Shown one piece after another: positions 10,992 to 22,378 of a stretch of DNA of 64,000 nucleotides; the stretch's first letter is position 1, and the number at the start of each line of letters is the position of its first letter. Position numbers and translations under genes: made by a program. Source of the stretch: Bullera alba. Its lineage: Eukaryota; Basidiomycota; Tremellomycetes; Tremellales; Bulleraceae. The stretch spans positions 68,523 through 132,522 of the forward strand of contig BCIX01000005.1 in assembly GCA_001600095.1 (NCBI GenBank), given 5' to 3'. Below the pieces are notes generated by a model. That model was not told the origin of the DNA, made no database searches, and saw nothing but the letters and a program-made list of their open reading frames with translations.

Positions 10992-11702
10992 TCAATTGAA
11001 CCAGCTTTCGTCCTCGTTCTGCTCAGTGTCTCGAGCCGGGTCGGTCTCGCCGTCGCCGGCTTCTTCTTCCGCTAAGCCTAAGACTGGATAGAATCGATAG
11101 TGCTCCAAATCGGTAAACCTGGATGAGTCCGAGCTCATCGTCGCTCGCTTTGCGACAAAATCAGCATAGGACCTGTGCTTCTGATCGTCCTTGAAAGGGG
11201 ATTCCGATGCGTCTGAATTGGTCGCGGCCAGCCAGAGGAGATTTGCCTGTAGCATAGACAACGGAAAGTAGGTGCTCTCCTTCGACGTCTTGTCCTGCTG
11301 GTACTTTTCCTCGAGATCTTGCATCGCCTTGTCAACGTGGTAAAGACATTCAGATGAGATCCACGGCTCGGAGACCCCTTCAAATATGTTAGACATATTG
11401 TTGAGGTAGGTTTCTGTAAGACCAGTCTCGTCGGGGATCTTGTATCGCTTCAGATCGGCTTTAATGACTTTGATGGCTTCAGTCTTTGAGTCGAGCGCCG
11501 TTCCCTATTATCGGTATAGTCAGTATGCGAGAATGACCATGGTCATCGAGGAAGCATATTCCCCAAAGACAGTCCGACTCACGGTAGCTGACTCGGTGGG
11601 AGCAGAGGCGGGCAAGCGGACTATCTTGGGTCCGCGTTGGGAGCCTTGTCCAGACGACTTTGAACTCTTGTCGCTCTTGTCTAAGCCGAGGAAGGTTCTC
11701 AT
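10992..11702 (-). CDS. Unknown hydrophilic protein
   Basis: Two exons (11583-11702 and 10992-11504) encode 210 aa, joined by a 78-nt GTGAG...TAG intron. The start MRTFLGLDKSDKSSKSSG is Ser/Lys-rich. The second exon has a helical, charged part (DKAMQDLEEKYQQDKTSKES), an amphipathic segment (LSMLQANLLWLAATNSDA) and an acidic end (EEEAGDGETDPARDTEQNED). No signal peptide or membrane span is seen. I recognise no family. The gene is tail-to-tail with the MFS transporter. Confidence 0.55.
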
Positions 11703-12277
11703 CTTGTCGTCTTCTGCTCTGTTCAGTCGTGAAGGGGTAGTGTGGGGAACGAGGGCAGATACGCGAGTCGAGCTCGCTTGTCTTGGGTAGCGTTGGGAAG
11801 AGTTATGACAATTCGGGATGGGACGAAGGAGGAGAGAAGTTGCTGGGGGACTAGCTTTTTATACCCTGCGCTACCCACCACTCACCATCCAACCTCGCTT
11901 GCTTCGCTCCCCTGCTGTCGGTGATCCTTTCAGGCGGCGTAGGTCTCGCCTCCTTAGATTGTCCTGCGCGTTTGGCTGAGTTGCATTTGGCGTGTCGAAC
12001 GTTAACTCCTTTGAGGCGGAGTGTAGTCGGCTTCGAGAGCGATGACGTGCTGGTGGTCTTGTGTCGCAGGGCTGTTTGAAATGGGAAGTCCGGATGAGGG
12101 CGAAAGGAAAGACCCTACGAGTTGTCAGAGATGGTCGCTTGAAGGTCATGATCACAGCTACATAGTGCCCAGTAGCCCCTCGGCATCGGTGAACCAGTGT
12201 GAGCAGGGTCGAGATCGTGGAGCGGTGCTAGACATAATCAGAAGGGCTGCATGCATTCGGACTATCAAGTCAGTCAG
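11703..12277. other. Intergenic, nothing recognised
   Basis: About 575 bp upstream of the 210-aa gene and downstream of the next minus-strand gene. No convincing frame, RNA or repeat was seen. Confidence 0.35.
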
Positions 12278-12736
12278 TCAAGCGCTGGGCTCGCCAGATT
12301 GACAAGCGGAGATCTCGTATCGAGCTCCACCATAGCTAGTTTTGCTAGCATAATTGAGGAAACGAGATTCCCACTTTGCGATATTCTCTTCGCTCATGAA
12401 ACAGCTCCTGGTGTCTCCTGGGGTGGTGACCACATTGTCGGGGTGTATCTCGGCATGTTTGTCCAACAGACAGTCGATGTGAGAGTAGCTCTTGGTCGTG
12501 CCATCATCATACGGACCTCCGCCTTTGGGCTTGTGGTTCCAGATGGTGAAGTTCCATGGATCATCGAGGGTGTTGATGTGAGTGTTGCAGATGACGCATG
12601 TTTCGTTGAGCGACATACTGGTTGATGCAGGGAAGCACGTCCATTTTGCCTGGCCACTCATGACCTCGGTAAGGAGTTGCGTGCGTTTGGCCTCGGTCAA
12701 CTTGTCGTATCCACGAGGTCTGAGAGCGCTGGGCAT
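12278..12736 (-). CDS. Unknown protein with a CxxC...HxDC putative zinc site
   Basis: A single exon encodes 152 aa from the ATG at 12736 (MPSALRPRGYDKL). The frame stays open upstream but that part is atypical. The middle has CVICNTHINTLDDPW, then about 35 residues later SYSHIDCLLDKH. The Cys-x2-Cys and His-x2-Cys spacing suggests a small zinc-binding fold, somewhat like a bacterial HNH or a single zinc ribbon, but there is no clear family match. The tail is Ser/Gly-rich. It could be a DNA-binding or enzymatic domain; that is inference only. Confidence 0.5.
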   Translation of the reverse strand: MPSALRPRGYDKLTEAKRTQLLTEVMSGQAKWTCFPASTSMSLNETCVICNTHINTLDDPWNFTIWNHKPKGGGPYDDGTTKSYSHIDCLLDKHAEIHPDNVVTTPGDTRSCFMSEENIAKWESRFLNYASKTSYGGARYEISACQSGEPSA

Positions 12737-13606
12737 GATGACCGCAGTGTGACTGTGTAAGTCGTATGAAAATGGCGAGGCGAGGCGGAGAGTCAAGAGA
12801 AGAGGCAGCCTTGATGCTCTCCCAGATTCCAAGCTATAGGTCGCTGGGGAGACGAAGCCATCTGTCTGACAGCCAAGTAAAGGAGATCCAGGCGAAAGGT
12901 AGTAGCGATGTGAGACGAGTGAGATACATTTCCAAGCGCAAAGGAGGCGATTGTCGTTGTCGCATGGCTGAAGAGAACTCCAGAGTTCAAAAGTTGATCG
13001 TTCTGAATTCATATTTGACTACCCCCGTTCAAATTTGGAGAAACAAGCGGGGCATTTAAGACGCCTAATTCAAACCATTCCCCCAATGCGTGCGCCTTAT
13101 CAGCTTTCTGACGCCGTAGGCGCGTCAAATACCTCTCTTCGGAACGTTCAGTTATTGTGTTCAAAAAGTGCACGGACCGGGGACTTTCCGGACGAGTATC
13201 GGAGACACCGGATTCCACATATCCTGGCTGTGTTGTGGCTGTGGCAGGCCAGGTGCCAGGTGGTCTAGCTACTCGATATTGACTGTCGACACTCTACGGC
13301 CGTACTCGTCTTGAGCGCGAGACATGCGGCAGGATCGATGATCGGTGTGCTCATCCATGTGTGGACTGCTGTGTGGCCTTGTGTAGGTCGGGGAGCAAGA
13401 CTGCAGAGCCGCAGCAGAGGATTTCGAGGATTGCCGGGTCGGCTGGCGCAGATGTGTAGACAGCTTGCATCAACCAACCCCATCATACCGTGCTCGTCAT
13501 CTTCCTACATGAGCACACTAACCCTCGACCCCCTCACATACTCTGGCGTACTGATCTAGCCTAGCCATACTCGACATCGAAGATTACCACTAAGAGGATT
13601 CCGGCC
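12737..13606. other. Intergenic, nothing recognised
   Basis: The gap lies between two divergently transcribed genes. An ATG-started 16-codon frame at about 13508 precedes the next gene and could be a short upstream ORF in its leader. Confidence 0.3.
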
Positions 13607-14423
13607 ATGTTCCGCTGGACAGAGTGTCTCGAGATCCACACGCTCTTCTTCGGCGCGGTGTTCTCCCTCGTGGCGTTTGTGCTCCTGTGAGTGGCTGAGG
13701 CGCGAAGTGCCGGAGGTATCTTCCTAGTCCGTCTTGGACTATTCGACCTGAGTTTATGGGCTATGAGGCGTGACGTACGAGACATGGAGATTGGAGAGGT
13801 ATGGTCAGAAAGGAGGAGCAGCGTGGTGAAGTTGAGATGGAAGGCACGCTGACTCCCAGACTGTAGAGCCCTGACGACCTTCTCGACGCCATACATCCGT
13901 TCCATCTACTTCCTGAGTATCCCCTCCGGCACTAAGTTCGGTGCATTCGGATACTGCTCGGAGGAGCAATGCACCAAGTCCCTCGGGTACGACTATGGAC
14001 CCGAGGTGATCGAATGGATGACTAGGACTCATGTCCTGTTTGGCCTGGGTACGTCCCATGTCTCCCTTTCTCCATCCATCCACTACCCTCTCTGTACTCA
14101 TTCGCTCACCTGAATTCACTGCGTCCTAATCATGGACTGTGTCCGAGACGACTCGCTGACGCCCCGTAGCATCCCTATTCGTCCTCCTCTCACTGCTCAT
14201 GCTCATCCTCTCCCTCCTCCGCACCGCGGCGTTCCTCCATACTCCTGTTCCATTCCGCCTGTTCGCCTTCTTGGCCTGTGGATGCGGAATCGCCGCGGAG
14301 ATCTTCGCCCTCGCATGCTGGGTCACCGCGAGACATCGGTTCAACAGCGCTGGCCAGGAGGCTCAATACGGAGCAGGGCTGTGGCTGGGGTTGGTGGGCG
14401 TGATGATCTCCATGTTGAGGTGA
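13607..14423 (+). CDS. SUR7/PalI (Rim9)-family four-TM membrane protein
   Basis: Exons 13607-13686, 13867-14048 and 14170-14423 encode 171 aa with four hydrophobic segments (residues about 8-30, then three in the last exon). The first extracellular loop carries the family pattern: LTTFSTPYIRSIYFL, then GAFGYCSEEQCTKSLGYDYG, with the paired Cys of the claudin-like GxxGYCxxxxC motif. Members sit in the plasma membrane, as eisosome/MCC proteins (Sur7) or ambient-pH sensors (PalI/Rim9). The stop TGA overlaps a possible donor (AGGTGAGT), so a further C-terminal exon cannot be excluded; PalI proteins often have a long tail. Sur7 versus PalI cannot be decided. Confidence 0.78.
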
Positions 14424-14741
14424 GTGCGAGCCGTGGCGGTGATGAAGAAGGCCCAAGGGCTTATGGCTGGAAGTGCATGTATAGGCGGTCCGGAGTATGG
14501 CGGGAGGTACATGTACAGAGCGGAGAGAAATGTCGCCTACAACGTCTAGGCCGTCCAGGGTTAGGTCAGGTCAGGTCAATATAGGTTATGTGACTGAATC
14601 ATCCAATGTATAATCCTGGGTCAGCGACAGGACGCAGCTCTCGGCACAGCTCAGAGCAAGACAATGCATGTCGGTATAAGACACACACCGCGCAAGACTC
14701 TGCACCTCCAACTGAATTCCGGGGGAAACGAAGCGAGACGC

Positions 14742-15936
14742 TTAGTCGAACAGACCGAAGCCCTAATACACTATCAGCAACTGCAAGATCACTCGGGGAC
14801 GTGTGACTCACCATGTCGTCGTCCTCCTCCTCCTCGTCCTCCTTGGGGGCCTCCTCGGCGGCGGCGGCAGCAGCTGGAGCATCGGCAGAAGCGGCTGGGG
14901 CGGCAGCGACGGCAAAGGCCTCTGGGTTGGCGAGGTACTCCTTGATCTGTGTGACAAGTCAGCGATGGCCACGAAGAGTGGGTACGCATGTCACAGGATA
15001 GGAGGTGTTTCAGGGTCTAATTAATATAGTCCATAATCGATACCGCTATTAAGCCAGTAACTAGGTAATCTCCAGTAGAATGACTATTTTTGTTCATCCG
15101 GGTAGGGGTGGGAAGTGCAGGGGAGGCATAAGGATAGACTCTCGACTCACCTTCTGGGAACCCTCGAACTCGTAGTCGGTAGCGACGGACACGGCCAAGA
15201 TGTTCTTGTACGAGTTGACGAGCGAGTGCATGATCGAGGCCAAGGTGGGGATACCAGTGGCCAAGGAGATGGCAGCAATGGTCTTGACACCCGACATGAA
15301 CTGGGCGATGAGGGTAGACTCCTCAATGTCCAGGATCTCGGATGGGAAGATGGCACCGTTGTCGTAGACCTGAACGACCGACATACCGTAGGTGAACGGC
15401 GAGATGTTGAGCATGTTCAGGAGGGTGGCCTCGGAAGATCCGACCTTGGAACCGGCAGAGACGACCTGGACGTCGTTGACGATTTCGATGGTACCTCTGG
15501 CGATCTTGGTTGGGATACCAAGGGCCTGGAAGAAAGAGGTCTTTCCTGGCTCCATACCGGTGTTTCCGGCTGGGACGTAGACGTCGTTGGGGGCGACGGC
15601 ACCGGCCCTAGCTGGGGCAGCGACCTTGTTGGCGAGGATGATCTCTCGGACGTCCTTCAGGTCGCCAGAGGTGAAGACGAAACCGATGTTGCCTCGGACG
15701 TATGGGAGGAACTTCTCGAACTGGGGGAACTCGGCGAGGATGCCTCGGAGAGCTCGTCGGACCATGGTGTTCTTGCCCATGAGCACGACACCTTTTCCTC
15801 GGAGCGTCTGTCGGATCAAGTGGAGTTGCTGGGACGAGACGTTGTCAATGTTGACGATGAAGATGGATGGGTACTGCTCGATCAAAGCCTTGAGCTTGAC
15901 GAAGTAGACCTCCTTCTCGGATCGTGTTCCACCCAT
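14742..15936 (-). CDS. RPP0: 60S acidic ribosomal stalk protein P0
   Basis: Three exons (15151-15936, 14812-14946, 14742-14762) encode 313 aa. The start [19 protein letters not shown] and the sequence through [12 protein letters not shown] are typical of eukaryotic P0, which anchors the P1/P2 stalk and replaces L10 on the large subunit. The last exon is only seven codons and adds the GFGLFD terminus shared by P-proteins, after an Ala-rich hinge and EEEEDDDM. The first intron is unusually long here (204 nt). Antisense long open frames over this gene are shadows of its strongly biased codon use. Very high expression is expected. Confidence 0.97.
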
Positions 15937-16284
15937 TGTTGCTGGTTTTTGGTGATTTAAAGTTGGTTGAGGGTGAGGTGAGGTTGATGACTAGTCTCCC
16001 AATTGATTCTCTTGTGAGATCAGAAGGTTCTTTAAAGACTAATCTAGTGGTGTATGACCAAGAGGAGGACGAGTATGGTGATCAGAAGGGTAGGTCAAAA
16101 TGTTGAAACGGTGAGTTTCCCTTCGGCGTTTTTCGGCAATTTGAGTGTGGCACTTTTTTCCAGTGCATACATCCTACGCTGGTGATAGCGACGAGCACTG
16201 TTGACATGGCATACTCGATACATACACCCAAGCTACACACTCACAGTCCCGTCCCACCCCCAGCGACATCCCAAGCGGGATGGG
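15937..16284. promoter_or_regulatory. Divergent promoter of RPP0 and the 16285 gene
   Basis: A 348-bp gap between two head-to-head starts. TTTAAA occurs near 16031-16036. Nothing else is recognised. Confidence 0.35.
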
Positions 16285-18228
16285 ATGCAGCGCTCGATAT
16301 TCCAGCTGATCGTATTGCCATATTGGTCAACACGGCCCTTGGTCCCTCAGCAATGGAGTAGGGCGCTCTCTTCCGGGCGAGCGACCGGGCGGAGCGAGCA
16401 CCGGCAGGAACAGGAGGAGAGGGGGTATGCCTCAAAGTCGGTCAGGATATTGGAGCATTTGAAACTCCGCCATGGGGATATTTCCGATCCATTCGACATC
16501 GACCAGCCGGGACCCTCTACCTTGGATCGGTCGGGTGAGGGAAGTAGAGCGGACAGCTCGTGGACTCTGGAGGAAGGGCCTGCTAGGCAGAGAGGGAGGC
16601 TGTCGTCCAATTCTGCAAGGACCCCGGACCGGAGAGCTCAGCGTAGTCTAGACGGCACAGACGCGGACTCGAGGTCAACAGCTCGACGGCCCTTGCGACC
16701 CGTTGGACCATGGATGGGGAGATGGAAACGGCCACGGAGACTTGTTTCGAGGAGATTCAGGTCGTCACATCCGCCCAAACCCCCGGATCGAGCTTCGGAG
16801 CAGTCGAGGCGGACAAAGACCATCCTGGACGCTGCCAACACAATCTTGAGTCTTCACTCGCACGATTACAACGTCGACAGTGCCTCAACACCGGATCCGC
16901 CAGAACTTGTTCTAGCAGTGTTGAGGAAGGATCAGCAGTCAAATCTCCTCTCGCGGCGGAAGGACAAGGAGAATCAGAAAGCGCTTGAAGGACCGGTACT
17001 GCCGCCATACCTCCCGAAACAGCAAGCAGTGTCCGCCCAGGCTTCGACGACATCCGAGCAGATCACGACAACCGCTCAAAGCTCCTCCTATGGCGCTGCG
17101 TTACCCCCTCTCATACATCGACTCCTCGCTCGCCGGCAATTCCGCCTTGCCATCTTCACAATTATCAACGACTCGACATACTACACCGACGCCAAGATGG
17201 TCAACGACGTGATCAGGATGCTGGAGAATGGAGGGGCTGGGAAGCAGGCGAAAAAGCTGCGTCATGGTGTCGCCGATGCAGCCAAGGCAGCGGGATACCT
17301 CGTGGTGCCGGAGAACGAGAGCGAGTCGCCAGAGCAGGAAAACAGGGGATCCAAGGGTGCGAGACGCAGTCAGGAGGACAAAATCCGGTTGTCAGGCGAT
17401 TACCGCAAGGTCAAGCAGGAGGACGGAACCCTAGCCAAAACGCCTCGAGGCCCTCAACATTGGAGATTGCCCAGACTGCCGGCTGATTTCGCCGAGATCT
17501 CCTCACATCCGGACTTGACCAAGGCCCAAAGCATGACAATCTACTTCAACCACCAACTCACCTACCTTCTCGAGCGGAACAAATACGTCATATCCCCCTC
17601 CACGCTCGAACCGACTCTCACCCCCGGCTCATACCACTTCCCCTGCTCGGCACCAAACTTGCTTCAACTGAGCAAATTGCTCGAGATGATCGAGTTCCTC
17701 AAGAAGAAATTCGGGTTCAAGCCGAATCGAATCACTGCCAACATTATCGTCCGATGCTGGATCCAATGTGGCTTGGGGCACAACAACCACTCTCGCCATC
17801 GCACCGCGACACCCCATTATGCCGTCACGGAGCGATCGTCCGGCGAGACCTTGTTGGGGATGAAGGACGAGATGGACTCGCCGTTCCTATTCGGAGGAAG
17901 GGAGGTCAAATTGGTTTTCGAGGTCGTCTCGCGCTTGATGGACGATGCGATCTCTAGAGTGGATGTCAACTTGGACAAGCAGGATTGGGAGATTGAATGG
18001 CGGAAACACGTCGTTCCATTCTGTGAAACGGTCAAGACGTCGTTGAGGAGGGTTCGCGCGGACAAGGCGTTGATCAAGCAGGTGCTGGATTGGGAGAAGA
18101 CGCAAAAGTATCGCTTGCAAACGATAGAGCGGTTGAGAGTGCAGAGGCAGTATGAGACGGGAAAGAGGTCCATAGAGCCTGCTAAGGAGGGTGGTGGATC
18201 TGGAGAAGAGCGCAAGGGCTCAGGATGA
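16285..18228 (+). CDS. Probable mitochondrial protein, unknown function (PPR-like feel)
   Basis: A long single exon encodes 647 aa from ATG 16285; upstream in-frame sequence to 16201 has only a TTG. The N-terminus (MQRSIFQLIVLPYWSTRPL, then WSRALSSGRATGR) is basic, Ser/Arg-rich and lacks acids, like a mitochondrial presequence. A disordered middle follows. The C-terminal half (from about residue 390) is helical and includes KKKFGFKPNRITANIIVRCW, resembling a pentatricopeptide helix pair, and MTIYFNHQLTYLLERN. I infer an RNA-related mitochondrial role at most. It could simply be a lineage-specific protein. The absence of introns is unusual for this window. Confidence 0.7.
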   Translation: MQRSIFQLIVLPYWSTRPLVPQQWSRALSSGRATGRSEHRQEQEERGYASKSVRILEHLKLRHGDISDPFDIDQPGPSTLDRSGEGSRADSSWTLEEGPARQRGRLSSNSARTPDRRAQRSLDGTDADSRSTARRPLRPVGPWMGRWKRPRRLVSRRFRSSHPPKPPDRASEQSRRTKTILDAANTILSLHSHDYNVDSASTPDPPELVLAVLRKDQQSNLLSRRKDKENQKALEGPVLPPYLPKQQAVSAQASTTSEQITTTAQSSSYGAALPPLIHRLLARRQFRLAIFTIINDSTYYTDAKMVNDVIRMLENGGAGKQAKKLRHGVADAAKAAGYLVVPENESESPEQENRGSKGARRSQEDKIRLSGDYRKVKQEDGTLAKTPRGPQHWRLPRLPADFAEISSHPDLTKAQSMTIYFNHQLTYLLERNKYVISPSTLEPTLTPGSYHFPCSAPNLLQLSKLLEMIEFLKKKFGFKPNRITANIIVRCWIQCGLGHNNHSRHRTATPHYAVTERSSGETLLGMKDEMDSPFLFGGREVKLVFEVVSRLMDDAISRVDVNLDKQDWEIEWRKHVVPFCETVKTSLRRVRADKALIKQVLDWEKTQKYRLQTIERLRVQRQYETGKRSIEPAKEGGGSGEERKGSG

Positions 18229-18410
18229 TCGGAGAAGTCAACGAGGGATGGATGGATGTGACGGCGTGTGGGCAAGATCGCACACTGTATCAGTAGACAA
18301 TACATCACATACACTGCATGGCATAGCATGGGATTATACTTTGAGCAGATTGTCTTGATCGTCGACTCTCCACTTCCTCGCCGCCTGATCTCTATTCTTA
18401 ACCCAGGTGG

Positions 18411-19377
18411 CTACCTCAGACCGACCTCGGCCTGGATCCACCAATTGTCCGCCTCGTACCCCACCCCTGTGATCCGCATCCATTTGTCGGTACTAGAAGA
18501 CTCTGATTGTAGGGGTTGAGCATCCAGAATCTCGAATCCATCTTCCTTGGCCGCCTCGACGACCAATTCCTCCAATTCTCCCTTGACAAAGAGGTGATAA
18601 TATCGATGATACACCTTCTTCTCCGCCATCTCCGTCCCTTGTCCCGCCGGTGTATAGACCCAGGGCACCAGTACATCCTGGACTTTCTCTTGTTTGCCTT
18701 TGACCTCTTGACTCCGGGTGTCCGACACCTCCATCGCAGCCAACTTGTCCTCCAGCTCCGGCTCGGGTTTCTTCTCGGCAGCCTTACCCATCTTCCTCTT
18801 ACTCCCAACTCCCTGCTCGTATGCCCAGACGTAGATCATAAAGCGGGAATAGGGCGGTTTGGACTGTAACACCAAAGGCAGGATGAGTGCTTGAACCGAT
18901 TCTTTCCGTCTCCCTGGGGTAGTGAGGTGATGAATCGCAGCGACGGAGATTGCCCAGTCGAACACACCCTTCCTCCAGCCCGTATAGCCAAGTTCGCCTC
19001 TCAAACACTCTGCCCCATCACTCTTCTGCGTCTTGGCGATGTCCAATAACCCCTGTGCTCTATCGAGAGCGATGACTTGCCGAGAGGGACCGGCGTTGGG
19101 AATGTATTTCCCATTTCCGGCTCCAGAGTCCAGTCCTATTGTATTGGGAGGCAAGGATTCGAGGAAGGACACCACCAATGGCCAGGGCTACGAGGCAGTA
19201 GGCACAGAGGTCAGCTTGGCCAGTAGGAGGATGAGGGTAGGGCTAGGGACCGACCTTGTGCCTCGTTTGCGAGAAATGCGGGGCTATGGCATCGTAAACG
19301 TCATGTACGGCCGATTGCTCGTCGTCGATCGCCGAGGAAGAGGTGGAGACATATGGCGTAGGCTCTGGCTTCGGCAT
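18411..19377 (-). CDS. TRM9: tRNA wobble-uridine (carboxymethyl) methyltransferase Trm9
   Basis: Exons 19255-19377 and 18411-19187 encode 299 aa. The N-terminus VHDVYDAIAPHFSQTRHKPW matches the Trm9/ALKBH8 methyltransferase start (YDxIAxHFSxTRxKPWP). SAM motif I reads LDSGAGNGKY, where the family has LDxGCGNGKY. Later DWAISVAAIHHL and MIYVWAYEQ match, and the C-terminal PWVYT...HRYYHLFVKGELEEL block is diagnostic. The enzyme, with Trm112, completes mcm5U at tRNA position 34. The intron donor is GTCGGT, less canonical, but the junction RHK|PWP fits the family exactly. It is divergent from the sphingolipid reductase gene across 222 bp. Confidence 0.92.
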
Positions 19378-19599
19378 GGCAGTATAGGTCGGAGTGGGTA
19401 TAGTGGAGACGAGGTAGAGTACAGAGTTGCAAGTGATCGAAATCTGAAACGCGAAATTCAAAACATTCACCCGGTTGCTTCTTCGGCTTAACGGCCATCT
19501 TTCCTCCTTCACCAGCAACGACGTATAACTACAGCGACGGCGACGAGCAACGGGTCTGGAGAGAAGAGGAGAGGTCGACGTTTGACTGTCATACTGAGC

Positions 19600-21143
19600 A
19601 TGGTGTTTGGACTCTTGACCACACAGAGCTACCTCGTGAACGGACTGTGTTTGGCTATAGCAGCGCTCGTGCCGTTCCTCATCATGCCCATCTTCTCCGC
19701 CAGCAAGTTCAAGCCAAAGGGCAAGGTGCGTTCTTGGACCTATCCATCGCTCTCCACTGTCTCTTCATCACCACAGAGCAGGGATCTGGACGGAATGACC
19801 CTGTGTCGAGCAGAAGAAGAACCCCTTGGACCAAACCGAGAACTGTTCAACGCTGATACCGCTCAGATCTGCTATGTCACCGGTGGCTCAGCCGGCCTTG
19901 GCAAAGCCCTCGCTATCCACCTCGTCAAGGCCGGAGCCCACGTTACGATCGTCGCTCGAGATCTGAAAAAGCTGCACGAGGTCGAGATGGAGCTCCAATC
20001 CCTCGCCTCGGATGGCCAGCTCGTTCACTCCATTTCTGCCGATTTGACAGAGGCAAAGTCCTCCGAAGAGGCATTTGACACTGCTGTCAAGCAGTACGGG
20101 GGAAGAGTCCCGGATTACGTGTTCAACGTCGCGGGCAGCTCGAGGCCAAAGTACTTTGTGGACACGACGGCAGAGGAGCTCGAATGGGTGGGTCCACGAA
20201 CCGAGGATTGGATCTGAGTGCTGATGAGACGGTAGAGTTTGAAGTCGACGTATTGGGTTCAAGCGTACACAGCCCATGTGAGTACATCGGCCTGTGAACA
20301 GCTGGGTGCCAAGGGGCAAAGAAGCTGACACTTGGTAGGCCGCTATCAAGGCCATGGTTGCGAATCGGGTCAAAGGGCACGTAGTCTTTGTCGGATCTTT
20401 CCTCGGGTACACCTCTTTCGTCGGGTACTCGCAGTACTCGTCCGGAAAGTATGCTCTCAGAGGTGTGTCCGTGTCCTCCTCCGTATCCAGGTTGCACAAG
20501 CTGACACATGTGGAAGGCCTGGCGGACGCTTTGCGAAATGAGATGCTGCTGTATGATATCGGAGTGACGATGTTCATGCCCGCGGGGATAGATTCGCCTG
20601 GATACATCGAGGAGCAAAAGGAGAAGCCTGCGCCGACCAAGAAACTCGAGGAATCGGACGAGATCAGCTCACCAGAAGTGGTGGTTGGGCATCTCATCAG
20701 GGGTGAGTCCCTGACTTCTGCCTCCACAGGTGTCCTCATCTCCATTTTCCAAGATCCCCACTTTACTCCCCAAGATCTCCGCCTGGGTTTAATACGTGCT
20801 AACGCGGGATAGGCCTCGAGAGGGGATACTACCAGCCAAGCTCGTACTTCGTCACCGACCTGATGCGACTTCAGTCCCGAGGGGGAGTACCAGGAAACAA
20901 CCCTTTCATCGACACGTTCTGGTGGATCATCAGCGGGGTGAGTCAATCTGGAATTAGAGATATTGCGATATCGCCCGATGAGGGTGTTGTGGAGATGGTG
21001 CTGATGATGAATTGTAGCTGGCAATGCCGATCTGGGTCATGTTCATGGATTACACGGTTAGAGGGTTCCAAAAGCAGGCCGAGGCTGAACTCGAGGCAAA
21101 GGGTTTCTACAAGGCAAAGAGGCAGGAATCCAAGACGATCTAG
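19600..21143 (+). CDS. TSC10: 3-ketodihydrosphingosine reductase
   Basis: Seven exons (19600-19725, 19867-20187, 20236-20277, 20339-20462, 20517-20702, 20813-20937, 21018-21143) encode 349 aa. An N-terminal membrane anchor (residues about 10-32) precedes KFKPKGK and the Rossmann motif YVTGGSAGLGK. The SDR catalytic residues are visible: Ser183 region VGSFLGYTS, and Y196-SSG-K200. The C-terminal membrane segment WWIISGLAMPIWVMF fits the ER reductase that makes dihydrosphingosine from 3-ketodihydrosphingosine. The first intron keeps an open frame if unspliced, but has a strong CGCTGAT branch and GCTCAG acceptor, and splicing gives the conserved KGK-xCYVTGG junction. Confidence 0.93.
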
Positions 21144-21709
21144 CCTACTCGGGCGGCGCTGTAGGTGATATGGGTCCTGATCATGTGTATGCACTGGTAT
21201 AGAGGAACACTACCCGGTCAATCTCGCTCTTGAGAGGTATATGCACGACCGAAGCGAGCTTGGAGGTGCGAGCGGGTACTTTAGGATCTCGACCTCAACG
21301 TCCGATTAACGCGTACGTTCAACCTCTGCATCGACGCGATCTTGAACGTGCGACTGGGTACATGAGGATCTCAGCTTCGATCGAGTCCTGTCCGTTCAAA
21401 CTTTGCATCTTGTTATGTGCTTGTGCTCTCTAATATCTCGGATTGAACAGTCCTCCCGTCCTGGACCGATGGGCCCATCGCTGCGCTGCCGGGTATGAAA
21501 TACGGTCCTCATGTCCAGTCACAATAGATCGTCGGGCTGGCGATATCGGTAGGGGGTGAAACGTTGCCTGTTGAGGGAGGATCGTTGCGCTGATGTTGGA
21601 TCCGCCGGAGGTGTGTTGGATGTAACCCGTTCTATAGGCGTTGACCAACCTGAGTCCTACTCGTCTGGTCGTGATCAACTAGCCCTACGCCATGAACCCG
21701 TTATCGATC
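21144..21709. other. Intergenic between convergent genes, nothing recognised
   Basis: 566 bp between the TSC10 stop and the stop of the HIT-finger gene. No convincing frame or RNA was seen. Confidence 0.35.
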
Positions 21710-22378
21710 TCATCCGCCTACACCACATCCCCCATCCCGCTCATGGACCTCCATGCAATTCCTATCGCAAGACCATTCCGCACACTTGGGACACTTGTAC
21801 GCGCCGGTATACCCGCACGACGAGCAGATCCGCCGTGGAGGCTGAGTCGGGGGGTCTACCACCGCGGTGTAGTACGGTGGTTTAGGCTCGGCAGGCTGCG
21901 TTCGTGTCAGCTACTAGACTCCCGGAGGTCTATGCTAGCTGTACAAAGGCTGGAGTCTATTCGAGAACGAATGGAAGAGGCGAAGCCAACTTACCAGCTC
22001 GTCTAGCCAGTCTTTGAGCGAGTTCTTGGCGTATAGGATCCTCCGGACGTTTCCAGTTTGTTTCTTCTTTGCACCAGCGGGCTCAGTGGGCTTGACACCT
22101 TGTGGCTGCGATACGAACGAGCTCGCTGGGATATCGGTGGGGTTCGTTCTCTAAGCGGCCGTCAGCGTGTTGGACTCAACAGAGACTCACCTCGAGCTCG
22201 TCTAGCCGCCTCTGGAGCCTTCTTGCTTGAAAGTCGGAAAGGGCATCTTGACTCCTGGCATTGGCGGTGTACGAGGTATTGGTGACGGCTTGTTGTTGCC
22301 GAGGAGCTGCAAGTTGATCAGTACAGCTAACCGCGACTGCTGCCGCTATAGCTCACGCTGCGACCTGGTCGGGGCCAT
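21710..22378 (-). CDS. VPS71: HIT zinc-finger protein, SWR1-complex subunit Vps71/Swc6 type
   Basis: Four exons (22357-22378, 22191-22306, 21995-22150, 21710-21895) encode 159 aa. The C-terminus is a zf-HIT finger: C122-S-S-C125, Y131-K-C133-P-K-C136, C141-x3-C145, H149 and C155. Upstream, RRLQRRLDELE and RRILYAKNSLKDWLDEL match the conserved helical parts of Vps71/ZNHIT1. That protein, with Arp6, belongs to the chromatin remodeller that deposits histone H2A.Z. The 22-nt first exon is short but begins MAPTRSQ and keeps frame. Other zf-HIT proteins (Bcd1, Hit1) are larger or place the finger at the N-terminus, so Vps71 is favoured. Confidence 0.85.

Noticed and set aside
13311..13559. Plus-strand frame before the SUR7/PalI gene
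   Set aside because: It is basic and Arg/Gly-rich without domain signal and ends before the ATG at 13607; at most a short upstream ORF lies at its end.
14947..15150. Possible snoRNA in the long first intron of RPP0
   Set aside because: Only a loose ATGA/CTGA pair was found; a proper box C (RTGATGA) and D with terminal stem were not seen.
15115..15960. 281-codon plus-strand open frame opposite RPP0
   Set aside because: It is the antisense shadow of a highly expressed gene with biased codons; its translation is acidic and Gly/Val/Leu-rich without domain signals.
16201..16284. Upstream extension of the mitochondrial protein to 16201
   Set aside because: The extension begins with TTG; the first in-frame ATG (16285) gives a good mitochondrial presequence.
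19888..21024. 378-codon minus-strand open frame opposite TSC10
   Set aside because: It runs through several well-supported introns and exons of the sphingolipid reductase and has no family signal.
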